Assembly: GCA_001312325.1 (NCBI GenBank)
Contig: BBDJ01000053.1
Location: 1 to 16,294, forward strand
From: Lysinibacillus pakistanensis
Lineage (GTDB): Bacteria; Bacillota; Bacilli; Bacillales_A; Planococcaceae
Length of the DNA: 16,294 nt
Reading direction: 5' to 3'
Part shown: positions 16,232 through 16,294 of the stretch, piece by piece
Numbering within the stretch: the first letter of the stretch is position 1
Layout: every line of letters begins with the position of its first letter
Position numbers and translations under genes: made by a program
The notes under the pieces: generated by a model
What the model was told of the DNA's origin: nothing
What the model saw: only the letters and a program-made list of their open reading frames with translations
Database searches by the model: none

Positions 16232-16294
16232 TTTCCGTTCCAGGCTACTCGCTTTGTTGCTGACGCTTCGCTTTCGCACAGAGCAAAGCTTCCA
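16232..16294. repeat. Probable dispersed intergenic repeat, cut by the window edge
   Basis: The segment is more GC-rich than its surroundings. It contains TTCCGTTCCAGGCTACTCGC and then GACGCTTCGCTTTCGCAC, with GCTTTG/CAAAGC arms (16251-16256, 16284-16289). Wording of this type recurs between genes in Lysinibacillus and related genomes. This is recalled, not checked. Confidence 0.4.

Overview
The window is AT-rich DNA with strong Shine-Dalgarno (SD) sequences, frequent TTG/GTG starts and short dense genes. The protein set includes a 7TMR-DISM hybrid kinase, Lrp/AsnC, LysE, DinB, FabZ, a VanRS-like pair and a NodB deacetylase. This fits a low-GC Bacillaceae chromosome, most like Lysinibacillus or a close relative; the genus is inference. 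No rRNA, tRNA, CRISPR array or complete mobile element was seen.

The dominant technical feature is that most genes are interrupted. In ten genes the reading frame is restored by removing one extra A or T (once two) from a homopolymer run of 7-8 bases. The same change is suspected in a small lipoprotein and a membrane protein. I annotate each gene as one reconstructed reading frame and list the runs. The pattern looks like homopolymer overcalling in sequencing, not gene decay. The exception is 6690-6854, which needs changes in short runs and may be a true remnant.

Layout: (1) 140-3235, a giant hybrid sensor kinase with two kinase modules. (2) 3230-3302, 21-bp tandem repeats, then a small minus-strand lipoprotein. 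(3) 3668-4956, an Lrp/AsnC regulator divergent from an MBL-fold hydrolase, then an alpha/beta hydrolase (5070-5937) closed by a terminator. (4) 6077-6655, a DUF4304-type protein, then a remnant and a long hairpin. (5) 7071-8602, an unrecognised 274-aa protein divergent from a GNAT acetyltransferase, with a perfect palindrome between their promoters. (6) 8740-9977, DinB-like and LysE-family genes on the minus strand, each with its own terminator. (7) 10253-10976, a 4-OT-type tautomerase and FabZ. (8) 11148-14143, a VanR/VanS-like two-component pair followed by a serine D,D-carboxypeptidase. (9) 14351-15779, a membrane protein and a secreted polysaccharide deacetylase. (10) 15780-16294, mostly non-coding, with a hairpin and a probable dispersed-repeat fragment at the edge.

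The most coherent functional unit is 11148-14143, possibly extending to 15779. A cell-envelope-type two-component system is followed by TTAAG direct repeats, 10 bp apart, and a TATAAT box. Next comes a roughly 215-nt leader that can form an H-type pseudoknot, and then a D-Ala-D-Ala carboxypeptidase. I infer that the response regulator controls the carboxypeptidase and that the leader may add post-transcriptional control. The deacetylase downstream also acts on the wall.
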